DNA of 64,000 bases from contig NTMA01000049.1 of NCBI GenBank assembly GCA_002917075.1, positions 226,919 to 290,918 on the forward strand, in the 5' to 3' direction. The stretch comes from Hawksworthiomyces lignivorus. Lineage: Eukaryota; Ascomycota; Sordariomycetes; Ophiostomatales; Ophiostomataceae. The position numbers were made by a program, and so were the translations under genes. The notes beneath the pieces were generated by a model that did no database searches, was not told where the DNA came from, and saw only the letters and a list, made by a program, of their open reading frames with translations. Below are positions 21,986-33,447 of this stretch, one piece after another; position 1 is the first letter of the stretch; each line of letters begins with the position of its first letter.

Positions 21986-22894
21986 CGGACTAGGGAGGGT
22001 GGGAAACAAAATATATAGATAATAGATACCTCCCTCAGTGGTATAAGATTTAAGTCTGTGGCTCGGCGCCGTGGCTACGGAGGCCCACTGACCTGTTATT
22101 CTTTTACGGACGAGACGGGCCCCACAGGGCGAATTGGTGGAAAATTTCTGGGTGATCCGAATTACTAGGCGATTTTGGGCTTAGCGGTCCTGACTGATCC
22201 CATTTGAAGTCTTCGTCCTGATCCGATTTAACGGACGTGGACCGGTTTGACGGGCTTCCGGTGGTCGTACGAAGATACAGACAAGGGGAAAATGATATAG
22301 GAATTACGACGATTCTGGAACCGTTTTCGGATTTTGAATTTGATTTATAGCACGACGATAAATTAAATCCCTAATAGAAAACGACTGAAAACAAAGACTT
22401 TGGTCGGAGGTTTTAACAAAAGGCTTAGTTATAATTAATCCTCATTATTTAAAACAAATTATAAATTTCTTGAATTGCTGTCTTTTTTTATACAATGAGT
22501 AATTTTTCATACAAGTTAGCGCCATTCTAGGATCACAGGAACTTGCCCGTTGGTGACATATACCGAATTTGGTAATTAGTTCTAGCAATCCACTTTTCGT
22601 CGCCGAGCCCTGACAGGTTCGGCCCCGAGCCTTCTGTGGGGTGAAGATAAGCATTGTTTGGATTACCAGTCAGTTGTGCCATAGTTAGCAATTGGAAAAC
22701 TAATGGAATCTGCAGATCGAAGATGCGGCCCAGGCGCTCTCTGGCGCCGGAGACCAGTTATTGTTTCTCCAATTTCACACCTATTTCAAGCTCACGTTCG
22801 CGACCTGCCAATTCTCTAGAGCTATCTTTACCGAAAACCATACTACCTGCCTAGCATTTGCTAGTACACAACGGCCAGCGACCTCTGCTGCATC
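21986..22894. other. Intergenic region upstream of a Zn2Cys6 gene
   Basis: No gene recognised. Contains CGG-N2-CCG sequences at 22063-22072 (TCGGCGCCGT) and 22620-22627 (CGGCCCCG), the second about 270 bp before the regulator at 22895. Neither is an exact match to the cluster palindrome described further on. Confidence 0.45.
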
Positions 22895-25766
22895 ATGAGC
22901 CAGGTGCGGGTTTGTCGCAGGCGCGCCGCCAAGGCGTGTCTCCCGTGTCGCGACAGGAAAGTCCGCTGCGACGTGACCTTAAAGGGCCAGCCGTGCACAA
23001 ATTGTCATCTTGACGATAAGAAATGCACGATTACTGAGAGGGCTTCAAGGCGGTAAGCTGAGCTTGGCAGGAAAGGGCTTCGTTTGTTTGTTGAGACTGA
23101 CTGTGCGGCAGTCGCATAGCACAGAATGACGAGCTTAGAGTGGTCTTCGAGACTGCCCACCAGCCGGTACGAGGAAAGGAAAGTCCAATCGATGTTAAGA
23201 TTCCCGCACTAAGCTGTGGCCTGGTGAGAAGCTCCCATTTGGATCCCCATTCGGCTCAGATTAGCGATTCCAATTCTCGCGAACTGGAGACAGCAGTCCT
23301 TTCCTGTAGCCACACCATGAGATATATATTAACATTTTTCTTTGCCGCAACAGACGGAAACGGCTCAGACACCTTGTGAGAAATCTCCATACATCTCCTA
23401 TCTTCAGGGCAAACCATCCAACCTATGTGACTAGGTACTCCAATACCCGAACCCAGCTACTTCCCAGAGTCGGTCGAATCCCCACTGCTAGCTCTCCTCG
23501 ACACTTTCAATGCACACAATGATTCGCACGATTCAGAGGGGTTGCTCTTCTCCAGCTACTCTTTTGTCGGCGTTGAGAACATGGCTGCGTTGCCGAGAGA
23601 TGATATTGACTTTCTCAAACTCAAGGGCTGCCTTCACCTTCCACCAAAAATCCTTCTTGATGAGTTTTTCCGGCTCTATTTCCTTCATGTGCATGCTTTT
23701 CTCCCCTTCCTTGACGAAGGACAATTCTGGAGCACATATTGCCATCCTATAGTTTCCGGCCTATACAAACCAAAATTCCCTCTGTTGCTCATCCAGTCCA
23801 TGCTTTTTGCAACGAGTGCTGTGAGTCCCTACTTTCTGATTACATGATGCATGAAGAACGACTGACTTTCGGCGAGTTCATACCAAATGCTACCGGACAA
23901 GCCTTGGGCTTTAAAAACATTCGGAGTGCACGATCAGCCTTTTACCAGAGAGCCAAGGTAATGTTTAACTAGCAGTCCTCCGTTGTGAATTAGCACTGAA
24001 GACAATCAACAAGATACTTTACGACTTCAACGTGGAGTCGTCGCCTATCGTGCTCTCTCAGGCTGCATTGCTTCTCACGTCTTGGTGCCCGCTGTTGAAG
24101 ACAGGTCCCCCTGAAATGCCCAATACTCTCTGGTTGAGCATTGCGATACACCATGCTCGATGCAGTGGCGCACACGAAGCCTGGGCACACCTGGAATCTC
24201 CTGAAAGATCCAACACGGAATCACAGTTTGACAAGCTCAGACTGTTGAGAAGGCTATGGTGGTGCTGCGTCATTCGCGATCGAGTTTTGTCGCTAGGATT
24301 ACGCCGGAAGCTTCAGATCGCGACAGTACCCCCAATGCTTTTCGCGGAAGACTTCGAAGATGAAATCACCCGGTCCGAAGTCATCAACCCCGAGAATAAG
24401 CGAAGACTTGTCAGTATTCTCCTGCGAGTAATGGATTTGTGCGTCATTATGACCGAGTTCCTCGAGATAGTCTGCCTGCCCGACTGCTGCCATCCGGGGC
24501 CCGGCCAGCAAGAGGACATGGAAAAACTCAGAAGCTGTCGCAAAGACTTGCACCAGTGGCTCATGGCGACACGCTCGACCATTCCAAGTTCGCAGCTCAG
24601 CAACGAATTCCGGAATCAGTCAGTAATCGTCCATACGAGTTTAATGTACATGTACTACTAGTAAGGACAATCTGATTGAAACCGTAGAATAATGACGGAG
24701 ACCTAACGTGTATGCCGTTTACAGTTATGCTAGGCTAGCTTTGACGCACCAGGAGATATTACTTGGAACTTTTCGGTCAACCCAGCCTGGCAATGACAGT
24801 TTACTTCTTCTAGGAAGCGACAAGCAGCGTCAGGAGGTTGAGGAAGCGGCCTGCGGCGTCACGGGATGCCTGGAGGAACTCAGCCAACTCGGTCTTGTCC
24901 GTTACCTCCCACTTAGCGCGTGCGTACCCAGATCCCCCGGTTTGCAAAATGCAGTGGCACTGATAGTACTGAGTAGGATGGCTTTTACTGCTCTTCCCTT
25001 GCTGCTCAACGTCCTCGACTCGAAAGTATCAACACCGGCAGAATTACCAGCTAAGTCAGCTGCGAAGAAGCGCCGTCTCCACATACTAGTTAAGGCGATG
25101 AAAGACTATGAACCTCGATACGATGGCGTTGAGTGGATAAGTGCTGCTATACGACATATTGTCGAGCTCGCACAAATCAAGTCTACGCTGTCATGGAATT
25201 GCGTGATTTCGGACTGGATGGACATCTTGGCTTGGCAGCCCAAAACATACATACGCCTTACCCTAACCATGGACTTGAGCTTAAGTCTTGCTAGGATTCC
25301 CAATGATAACGATTTGCCTGTTATCCTGAGAAACAGCTATGCCTCGGGGATCAACATGATCTATTATACGCCCTCATTTGTAGGCGATCCCAATTTGAAT
25401 GCCGGGGGAGGCTCATCGTTAAATACCCCCGAGTACCTAGCACCTCAGAAACATTCACCGCAGCTGCCATGCGACATTGAAGATGAGGCGCACAGACCCA
25501 CCAATGCCACTACCGCCGATGTTGTAATTGCTGGCTCGCCTATGCTTGGAGAGAATTTTCAGTCCCTCGAGCAGGAAGAAGATCTTTTGATGATAGGAAT
25601 TTCCTCAGTCGTGTCAGGCAATCGGTCAAACACATATCTCTCCGAAGCTACTCGCGAGTGTTTCAATACATTCGACGACTTTTCGAACTCCGCGAGCGGT
25701 GAGCAGGGCGTCGAGAAGACACAAAGGCCGTCTGACGACTGTGACGATGTTTTCGAATGGGAATAA
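22895..25766 (+). CDS. Zn2Cys6 transcription factor, cutinase-factor-like
   Basis: Large nuclear regulator, 835 aa from seven exons that keep frame: 22895-23052, 23112-23305, 23354-23375, 23457-23820, 23877-23957, 24014-24660, 24725-25766. The third exon is only 22 nt, and its borders and those of its neighbours are the least certain. The N-terminal cluster CLPCRDRKVRCD, then CTNCHLDDKKC fits CX2CX6CX8CX2CX6C and resembles the CTF1-beta/FarB class that controls fatty-acid and cutin use. The middle homology region is clear: FFRLYFLHVHAFLPFLDE, LFATSA-FIPNATG, RSARSAFYQRAK, ILYDF and LRLLRRLWWCCVIRD. It sits between the arsenic-gene remnants and the catabolic cluster, so it may belong to either or neither. 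Confidence 0.85.
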
Positions 25767-26633
25767 ATCTTTGAAGAAAAATGTAGGCAGTTCGCTGATC
25801 ATTTGTTACGTTCCATCGAACTATTAAGTAATCAAATATTCGAATTATGCTATTGTCTCTGAGCTTTACTTTATATGAAAGAATTTATCCCATAGCCACA
25901 GATGCAGCAGCAGCTTCTAATATCGGGATTTTATGTCGTTTAGCTACCAGTGGCCTTTACTATATCTTGTCGAAATATCTCGATAGTACGCTGGTGTCGC
26001 TTCTCTCTTCAAAGCTCCTCAGCAACTATTTTAGTTCATGGTGTCTCTTATACTGTTTTAATGACTAACCTTGGAAGGGTTCCTGACTATTGTAGTAGAT
26101 TGGCTTTAGCCAGGTCTATGATACTGACAGAAGATCGGTAGGTTGGGGCTGATCCGTCTGCAAAATTGACGCCCCGTTTTCCATTATTACCACGAGTTTA
26201 GGAGGCTATTACTTCATACAAAATAAGTGCCTTTAATTTATCTTGAACCACAATTTGAGCCATCTTATCATCTGCTATTGATATACAGCTGCAAGCTAAA
26301 GTTCGTTCCATATAATTACTTTTATTATATGATACCAACTATTTCCCTAAGAATACGGTATTGTCTCACAATAATGGGTCAATAAGATACTGTGACAAGT
26401 CAAGATAACATGACAATGATCATAACGTAGAAGGCTGTCATACTAGTGGCACAAAGAGCGGTACAATATAAATGCATCTCAAAAAACACTTCAGGAAGCA
26501 TTACAGAATCTATTACAAGAAACAAAAAATATAAATGAAGCATGTAAGGGATGTAATAGAATATTCTGTAACTTATGATTAGATGTTTTGCGATTGACTT
26601 CGAGTCTCGGCGCCTTCAGCATCAAATATTATC
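25767..26633. other. Intergenic, nothing recognised
   Basis: Downstream of the regulator. AT-rich, short frames only; no RNA gene or repeat other than the element that begins at 26634. Confidence 0.45.
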
Positions 26634-26741
26634 ACTCGTGCCACGCCCCAGTTATTTGGATTCCGCGAACGCTGCACCATCTAAGATGGTACTGTTCACC
26701 CTAATGCACATATCACCCTAATGCGCATCTCAAAATCTGGT
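26634..26741 (+). repeat. Left arm of the inverted-repeat element
   Basis: Inverted match to 27009-27116; the first 57 bases are identical and several transitions occur beyond that. Confidence 0.8.
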
Positions 26742-27008
26742 ATTTTTTATATATATTTTATATATAATATATAATTTTAAATACTTCCATTATTTTTAAA
26801 AGAAATAAAATAAAAATTTTACTTAAAAATTTTAAAATTTTTTTAAAAAATCAAAAAAGTTCTAGTCAACCCTATATAAAATTATAATTGTAAAAATCAC
26901 AAAAAAAAAAAAAACAACTTAAATTTTAAAATTTATTAAAAAATTTTAATCCTATAACTGGTGTTATTATTAAATAAAGTATGTAAAAATTATTTATATA
27001 GAAATTTC

Positions 27009-27116
27009 ACCAAATTTCAAAACGCGCATTAGGGTGAGGTGCGCATTAGGGCGAACAGCACCATCTTAGATGGTGCAGCGTTCGCGGAATCCAAATAACT
27101 GGGGCGTGGCACGAGT
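27009..27116 (-). repeat. Right arm of the inverted-repeat element
   Basis: Inverted match to 26634-26741; this copy is the more GC-rich and probably less mutated. Confidence 0.8.
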
Positions 27117-27783
27117 ACATATCCAACTAGGAAATCGTTATGCTTAGAGAAGAAAAAGACGATTGTTCTATTCCGACCATTCTATTTGCAGTAAGAAAGT
27201 CTCCATAAAAGCTCGGCGAGCTAGTGCCACTTCGCGACTTCGGCGTCACTTTTGCCTGGCCGAGCGCCGAGGTTTTCTTTACCCCAATACCCCAGCTTTT
27301 CGTAGACTCCACAAGAGCCAATGATTCTCCAAGATAGGATTGCGATTTTGCAAATGCCTCTTAGGCGCAGAAAAGGATCCCACTATGCTGGAGAGAGACG
27401 CCGTGGCTGAACACCAGTTTTCCTAGGAATGGCTCGCTGAGTTTCAATAAACTAGCCTCCAGCACGGATCAGTCGCGTCCGGTCTTTCCGAATCCCCGCT
27501 TCCCGATACATGCTACTGGCAACATTCTACGACCCGATTTTCTTATGATTGTAGCTCAATACCCTCCGCCACGCCTTTCGCTTGCTTAGACGGCTCCGCT
27601 CTTTGGCGGCGCTAACCACCTGGGTTTTTGCGGGTGTAGTGCGGGGAAATTGGAATATGGGACGCTCAAAGATTGAGATGACTTCTTCTTGTGCAGCACT
27701 ATCTCGATCAACTCCTCTCTTACCTTTCTGTGGTTGCCTTTTGGCTACGTATTTGGTTTCTGCGCAAGTAAACACAACCTGCT
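27117..27783. promoter_or_regulatory. Promoter region of the cluster regulator
   Basis: Non-coding as far as I can see. Contains CCGAGCGCCGAGG near 27260, with CCGAG repeated, but no CGG-N2-CCG palindrome, unlike the promoters of the structural genes. Confidence 0.4.
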
Positions 27784-30400
27784 ATGAGTACTGTAGTTGA
27801 GACCGTCATCGAGAGACGGCCTGTCAAGAAGCCACGCGCCTGCTACCATTGCCATGTGCGCAAGGTACGCTGCGACGCCTGGCAGGTTGGCATACCATGC
27901 ACATGTTGTCGACGGCGGAAACAGGAGAGAACATGCGTGTTGGTAGCTACATCGCAGCCAGAGAGGCTCAGGTATGACCCTGTGCAAAGAAACACCGATG
28001 ATCGTACGCCACCGCCATCGCAGATGACAGACGAGAGCAGCAGCGGTCTTCCGCTCTTCAGCTCCCAGCCGCCACCGACCACCAATGACAGCGCGCTTGG
28101 CAACACCGTTGCCTACCATAACTACCTAAGTCACAGCTCTCGCGAACCGGCTCGGCCAGCAAGCGGTCGACTAGACGAGTCGCACCATGCAAGAGAAGCT
28201 CCCCATCAGCCCATGCCCGTGCATACCGTGGACAGCGTCGGTCCCGTCGACGCTGTTGAGACGTTGGAGCCCAGCGAACGAGCATCGAGCGTAACGGCGA
28301 CAGCTCCCTTGGACATTGGGGTGCAGGACGTGGACGCGCCGTTGCGGGTGGCGGAAGACATGTGCCGCAGCACCACGACGATCATGTCACCCATCAATTC
28401 CGCAAACTCTGACGAGTGCTGCCAGGTGATTGAGTATCACGAGGGCGTCACGCCCATCACAATACTAGGCGAGGCCCTGGGAAAGAGCCTGCCGAACCGG
28501 TTGACGCGCGTCATCGTACGCGACGCTGGGACGGATGTGGACCTCCTACGAGGAGCGGCAAAGCTGGTGCCCGCCGACGTGGAGTATCTAGAGAGGAGGG
28601 GTGCTGTAAAGTGTCCGCCGAAGAATGTCTGGTACGCGTCTCACTTTATTTGAAGCTCTGTTTTCGCGGTCGCCTGCATTTTACTGAATTTTGAATTAAG
28701 CAACCATCTTTTCCGACTCTACTTCACATGTGTCTTTCCCTACACGCCAATCATAAACCGAGTCCAGTTTATGCGTGAATACTATGTCGGACGGCACTCT
28801 GGCTTCCTGATGTATTCTATCTTCGCCAGCGCCATACCGCACGCGCCGCTGGACCTGATCACGCAACTGGGATACCAAGATCGCATGAGCGCGCAAAAGG
28901 CATTCTACTCTCTAGCGACGCTTCTATATGACTTCGGCCATGAGAAAAGCCAGCTGAGTCGCCTGCAGGGGTCCATCATGCTGAGCTCCCTATCTTTCTC
29001 CTTTGCTATCGACAAGGACTACCGATACTGGTTCAGTAATGCCTGCCGTATCGCTACCCAGCTGGGCGTGCACCGTCATTATGTTTCTGAGCGGCTAGAT
29101 CCCGACTCGAGGGGGCTGTTCCGCCGAATCTGGTGGACCCTATACAACCGAGACGTCTTGATGGTCGTCTCCGGCCTGGCCAACTTGCGCAAGTTCGACG
29201 ACCGCTACTGTGACGCCGCAGCCCTGACCGAAGATGACTGGACGGAAGGTGACATCCCGCCTGAATTTTCCTCCATCATTCCCGCCGCAACGCACCTACA
29301 TAAGGTGTATGTTCTAGAAAATTGCAAGCTGTCGATTATCGGTAAGAAAACTAATTCATCTCCGTCGTTTGTGTGTGTGTGGCAGTTACTAACTTAATAT
29401 GGCGAGCAGGAAATCGGTTTTTGGAGTATTTCAAGATGCCTGGCAAGGAGCCATCGCTGGCCAAGGTGAAAAGTCTGGAAGAGGAGATTATAGTGTGGAA
29501 GCAGCACCTTGATCCAACAATGTCCATGGGCACGTTCCAGGAGTGGTCGGCCGATAATATCTGGGTCCTCGTCTTGCTGGCCATGAGTTTCCGTTTTGAG
29601 GCAGTGCTCTATCGCGCTTTGCGAGACTATTACAGGCGAGCGGGCGACCAGCAGTCCATGATGCGGGCCAGCCAGCGGCAGGAGAATGCTATGTTTGAGC
29701 TCTCGGCCATCATACAGCGCGCCTCCCTGTACCAAGTCCTTGGACTTTTGCCGTTGTCTTTGTATGTTTCCCTACGTGAGCCTTGCAATTGCTTTGTCCC
29801 TTTTTGCAACCTCCCATCTCCTTCGATCCCCTCTTCGCTTTAGCAATTAGCTTACCTGTCAAAAACTGAAGCATGACCGGCGCGTCTACCATCCTAGCTA
29901 TGCGCATCGAGATCGCACTAGATCCCAATACAAGCACACGCAAAAGGTTGGCGACTAGAGCGCAGATCTTCGCCGAGCTCGAGTACCTCCGCGAGAGCTG
30001 CGAGCACTGGAGCAGCCTTACATGGACATTGCGCATGTTCGAGACCGCCATCATCCGGACGGGACTCAGCCTCGAGAGCGACATTAACGGAAATGACTCC
30101 GCTAAGATGCACAATGGTTCTGGTATAAGTAGCTTGGATAGTATGATGCTGGGCGGTGGCGACGGTGATGTTGGATGCAGCAGTGGCGACAGCGATAGCA
30201 GCGGCAACCAACTGGAAGAACGGCTGCCCTTCCCCGAGATGGCCCATGTTAGTCTTGAAAGTGACCTTTCTCTATTCAACCCAGCTACGCCGGACGACAT
30301 GTTCGCCATAGGCGGCATGAACGACTTTTATGGCGTTTTACCCGTCACGAGCAACTATGACTGGATCGAAAACTTATTTACCCCTTTAGGTTGCGACTAG
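27784..30400 (+). CDS. Zn2Cys6 transcription factor, candidate cluster regulator
   Basis: Nuclear binuclear-cluster protein of 789 aa from four exons: 27784-28631, 28701-29341, 29410-29761 and 29872-30400. All junctions keep frame with GT/AG ends. The DNA-binding domain lies at residues 20-51 (CYHCHVRKVRCD, then CTCCRRRKQERTC). A long Pro/Ser/Thr-rich linker follows, then the fungal middle homology region: HLFRLYFTCVFPYTPIINR, MSAQKAFYSLATLLYDF, ACRIATQLGVHRHYV and LFRRIWWTLYNRD. The class resembles the CTF1/FarA-like regulators. It is the first gene of the catabolic block, next to the monooxygenase gene (convergent 3' ends). Zn2Cys6 proteins bind CGG triplets in inverted or direct order, and CGG-N2-CCG palindromes occur in every structural-gene promoter downstream. 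I infer, without proof, that this is their activator. Confidence 0.88.
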
Positions 30401-31012
30401 TAGTAGAGGAAGGTGTCTGTCTCTCGCTTCTCCCCTCCTCTTTTAACCTGGCCACACCGAGCGCTTAGCTTGCAATGTGTGCGAAGACATAATGGCTTTT
30501 TTTTTAAGATAATACACCGTGTAAGCTTTGGTGGTATGGGAGATTCTAACATGCAGGACCATAGTCGCTGTTCTTTGCCTTGTTAGTATAGCGGCAACGA
30601 TCGTATGTAGCATTCACTTCCCATTACGTTCAGGTTTATGTTTATGCCATTAACTCATATGTTAAGATAATTTTTAGTATATAATGAACAATATTTCATC
30701 ATTATATTCTAACCTGGATAATGACAAAAAAGACAAGAAAGACTTAGAATAAAGCGCATTGATAGGCATCCCCCCCCCCTCCCTCCTCTCCCCCCTTCCC
30801 CCAAATACAGGCCATTTTATCAGCTACATACATAGTATTGGTTAGAAGTATTGTGTTCAGTCAATACGTACATTTTATATGAGATATATCGCCAACTATG
30901 TGACACACGCACACCTTCTCTTCATGTTCCTGCCCACAGCAGCATACGGCAGCGATGACATCAATACACACATACATGTCTCCCATAGCACCCGAAAGTT
31001 CGGCGTACCAGT
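30401..31012. other. 3' intergenic region of convergent genes
   Basis: No gene. Contains a pyrimidine tract around 30771-30800 (mostly C) and AT-rich DNA before it; it probably holds transcript ends of both flanking genes. Confidence 0.45.
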
Positions 31013-32928
31013 TTAGAAGAGCGGCGGAGGGAACGACTTGGGCTGCTTGTCCTGGTCGTTTAGCAGGCCATAGTACCACGTTAAGTCGCGGCCATCAAAC
31101 TCGCGAGTGTCGAAGCCGTTACCTAAGAAGTTGAAGCGGTTCTCCGACAGGTACTCAATATCAAAGTCCTCGAAGCGTGGCTTCTGGAGAATGGTTAGGT
31201 AGTGCACGCGTGAGCCAGGCCAGCACAGCGGCTTTTTGTCTTTCTCGCCATTTTTGAACCACGAACTACATGGACCTGACCAGGCTGTGCGCTTTAGGTA
31301 CAGATCCGCGTGGAGTGTGAAGTTCTCGGCCACTGCCCGGTTGACACGCATGCTCTTGATGTCCTCGATCTGGACCTTTTCAATTACTTGCAAGATGTAG
31401 TTGGTATAGGACTCGACCATGGGTACAACAGAGCCGTGGCCCAGCGGGCCGTAGGGTCCGATATAGATGAAGAAGTTGGGCACCTCTGGCATGGACAGCC
31501 CCAAGTAGCCGACGGTGTCGCCCTTGAGGAACTTGTCCTGTAGATTCCAGCCGTCCACGAGGATGGGGAAGGGTGGTCGGAAGCTGGTGTCGAATCCGGT
31601 TGCACAGATGATCACATCCACGTTGTGCGCCACGCCCTTACCGTCGACAAAGCCAGTCGACGTGACTTCCCGGATCTCTTCCGTTAAGACCGTAGTCTTT
31701 TTTTCGCACAGTGCCTCGAGGAAGCCATTGCCCGGCGTTGGTCGTCGGCAACCCACCCCAAAGTCTCTGGGAACAATCTTGTCAATCAACTGCGGTTTTG
31801 ACGCTAGTTTGCGCTCCATCTCTCGGGTCGAGTATTCCCGGGAATCACTGGCATCCTGGGAGCCGTTGATCAAGAACTTAAAGCGTACGTTGAGCTCTGA
31901 TTCGATGGCCTTGCAATACGAAAGGTACAGCTTAGGATCGCGCCGGAACTTCTCCTTGGTCGCCTCCGAGTACTCAAAATTCTGCCCCCCCGGGCCGGCG
32001 TACGTAGGTGCGAAGCCAGCTGTGATCCAGACCGGCGAGCGAGCCACCACAAAGATCTCGTCGACCTTGCTGATGATAGTGGGCAACACTTGCACGCCAG
32101 AACTGCCGATTCCGATCTGCAACACCTTCTTGCCCGTCAGGTCAACCGACTGATCCCAGTGCGCCGTGTGGAGTTTTGTGCCCTCGAATGTGTGCAGTCC
32201 CTTGATGTCAGGCCAGCGCCAATTGTTGAGCACGCCGCCGCCATGCAAGAAGTAGTCACCGTAGTCGGTAAAAGTGTCGTCGGGGTTATTGTTACGCATA
32301 ACCGTGATCTTCCACCTGCCTTCTACTGAGAGCCACTCGGCGCGGATGATCTTGTGGTTAAAGTGGCAGTCCTTGATCACGCCACTCTTGGTAGCCACAT
32401 CCTTGAAGTAGTTATATATCTCTTCAGACTCGGAGTAGTACTTGGACCAGTCAGGCTTTCGTGACCAGCTATACTGGTAGCCTACGCTGGGGATGTCGCA
32501 TGCACAGCCTGGGTATCTGTTCTCCAACCAGGTGCCGCCCAAGTCATTGTTCTTTTCTGTGACCCAAGTCCCTTCCATTAGCTCGGAAACCCCCCTCCCA
32601 AGTCGCGATCTGTGGACAGTGGTATTTCTGGACACTTACCGTAAATCACCAAAGTCACATTCTCCATGCGCAGACCCAATTGCCGAGCGAAATCGATTCC
32701 ACTGCATCCCATGCCCATGAAGATGACTTTTAGCTTGCGCTTCGTGCCCATGGGTGACTCTCGGATCTTGTATGTGGAAGCGTCGTTCTGCGAAGCGCCA
32801 CTAGTAGCGACGCTGTCAGGAGACATACCATCTAAGGATGAGCTATTTGCGGAGACATTGCTATTGGAATGGCTATTATTTCCGAAGGTGTCGCCGTTCG
32901 ACTGGGATTCTGTTGCATTAGTGACCAT
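31013..32928 (-). CDS. Baeyer-Villiger monooxygenase (class B flavoprotein)
   Basis: FAD- and NADPH-dependent enzyme inserting oxygen beside a ketone to give an ester or lactone. Two exons (32928-32640 and 32556-31013; intron 32557-32639 with GTAAGT) give 610 aa. FAD-binding GMGCSGIDFARQLGL follows a Ser/Asn-rich N-terminal extension. The junction reads [20 protein letters not shown]. The BVMO fingerprint FEGTKLHTAHWDQ (FxGxxxHxxxWD) and the second Rossmann GIGSSGVQV are present. VIICATGFDTSFRPPFPI follows towards the C-terminus. No signal or PTS1. It is divergent from the esterase gene at 33448, a classical partner that hydrolyses the ester product. A CGG-N2-CCG palindrome lies between them. 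Confidence 0.92.
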
Positions 32929-33447
32929 TCTGATTGTCCGCACTAGTGAGTTTTGCCCTTGTGGGAAAAAAAATATTGCCTTGATTGAAAATGCTTAATG
33001 ATATCTATGAAGATATAACTGCTCAAGGTGTTATCTAAACAACTAGTCTGAGGGCTGAATGACACAAGAAAATAGGTTAGAGCTCGGACGTGCGATTAAC
33101 TGCGGCGCCGAAGTACAAGCCGAATGCCTCAAGTGGACTGATACGAGCGTCGTCGCCGAGACTGTGGTAACCAAGATTAGGGGCTGGTGAATAGGGGCTA
33201 AGGAACCTCGGCGGCAGCTACAGAGAAGGTGAAGTATCAGTAGTGTCTAGTAATTGACACCACCACCCCCGAGCCATCTTATTTGGGCCGTCAAGAGGAG
33301 TAACCAGTAGTAGATATCAGATTCCGACCGCTAGTAGCTCAAGTTCTATACTCAATTCAACTTCAATCTTGTCCCTTTCCTACTGCTTTCTGCGACGTGA
33401 AGGTAGCAAGTCAGCAGGTCAGCATACTGAAGCGCTCCGTGGGCATC
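32929..33447. promoter_or_regulatory. Shared divergent promoter, monooxygenase / esterase
   Basis: 519-bp head-to-head region. It holds GCGGCGCCGAAGTACA at 33102-33117, whose GGCGCCGAAGTACA core recurs at 55362-55375 before the MFS gene. Confidence 0.6.
33102..33111. promoter_or_regulatory. CGG-N2-CCG palindrome (GCGGCGCCGA)
   Basis: One mismatch to TCGGYRCCGA. It lies 174 bp from the monooxygenase start and about 340 bp from the esterase start. Confidence 0.55.

Larger units (their letters stand above)
26634..27116 (+). mobile_element. 483-bp inverted-repeat (MITE-like) element
   Basis: Two arms of about 108 bp (26634-26741 and 27009-27116) are inverted copies starting ACTCGTGCCACGCCCCAGTT and flank about 265 bp of almost pure A/T. 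Each arm contains a small perfect palindrome (ACCATCTAAGATGGT on the left) and two direct copies of a CACCCTAATGCGCA-like block. The left arm carries T or A where the right has C or G (for example GTTCACCCTAATGCACA against GTTCGCCCTAATGCGCA), a RIP-like pattern. There is no coding capacity. I could not settle a target duplication, so transposon identity is inferred from structure. It lies upstream of the cluster regulator at 27784. Confidence 0.75.

Noticed and set aside
22063..22072. TCGGCGCCGT, near match to the cluster palindrome
   Set aside because: One base off and far from any cluster gene; I treat it as background and as a caution that the CGG-N2-CCG core alone is not specific.
26611..26620. 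TCGGCGCCTT resembling half of the palindrome
   Set aside because: Lacks the second CCG triplet.
29710..30318. 202-codon minus-strand frame opposite the regulator's last exon
   Set aside because: Shadow of the Zn2Cys6 gene; Ser/Pro-rich because it is antisense to an Asp/Gly/Ser-rich exon.
31515..32153. 212-codon plus-strand frame opposite the monooxygenase
   Set aside because: Antisense shadow of a conserved exon.
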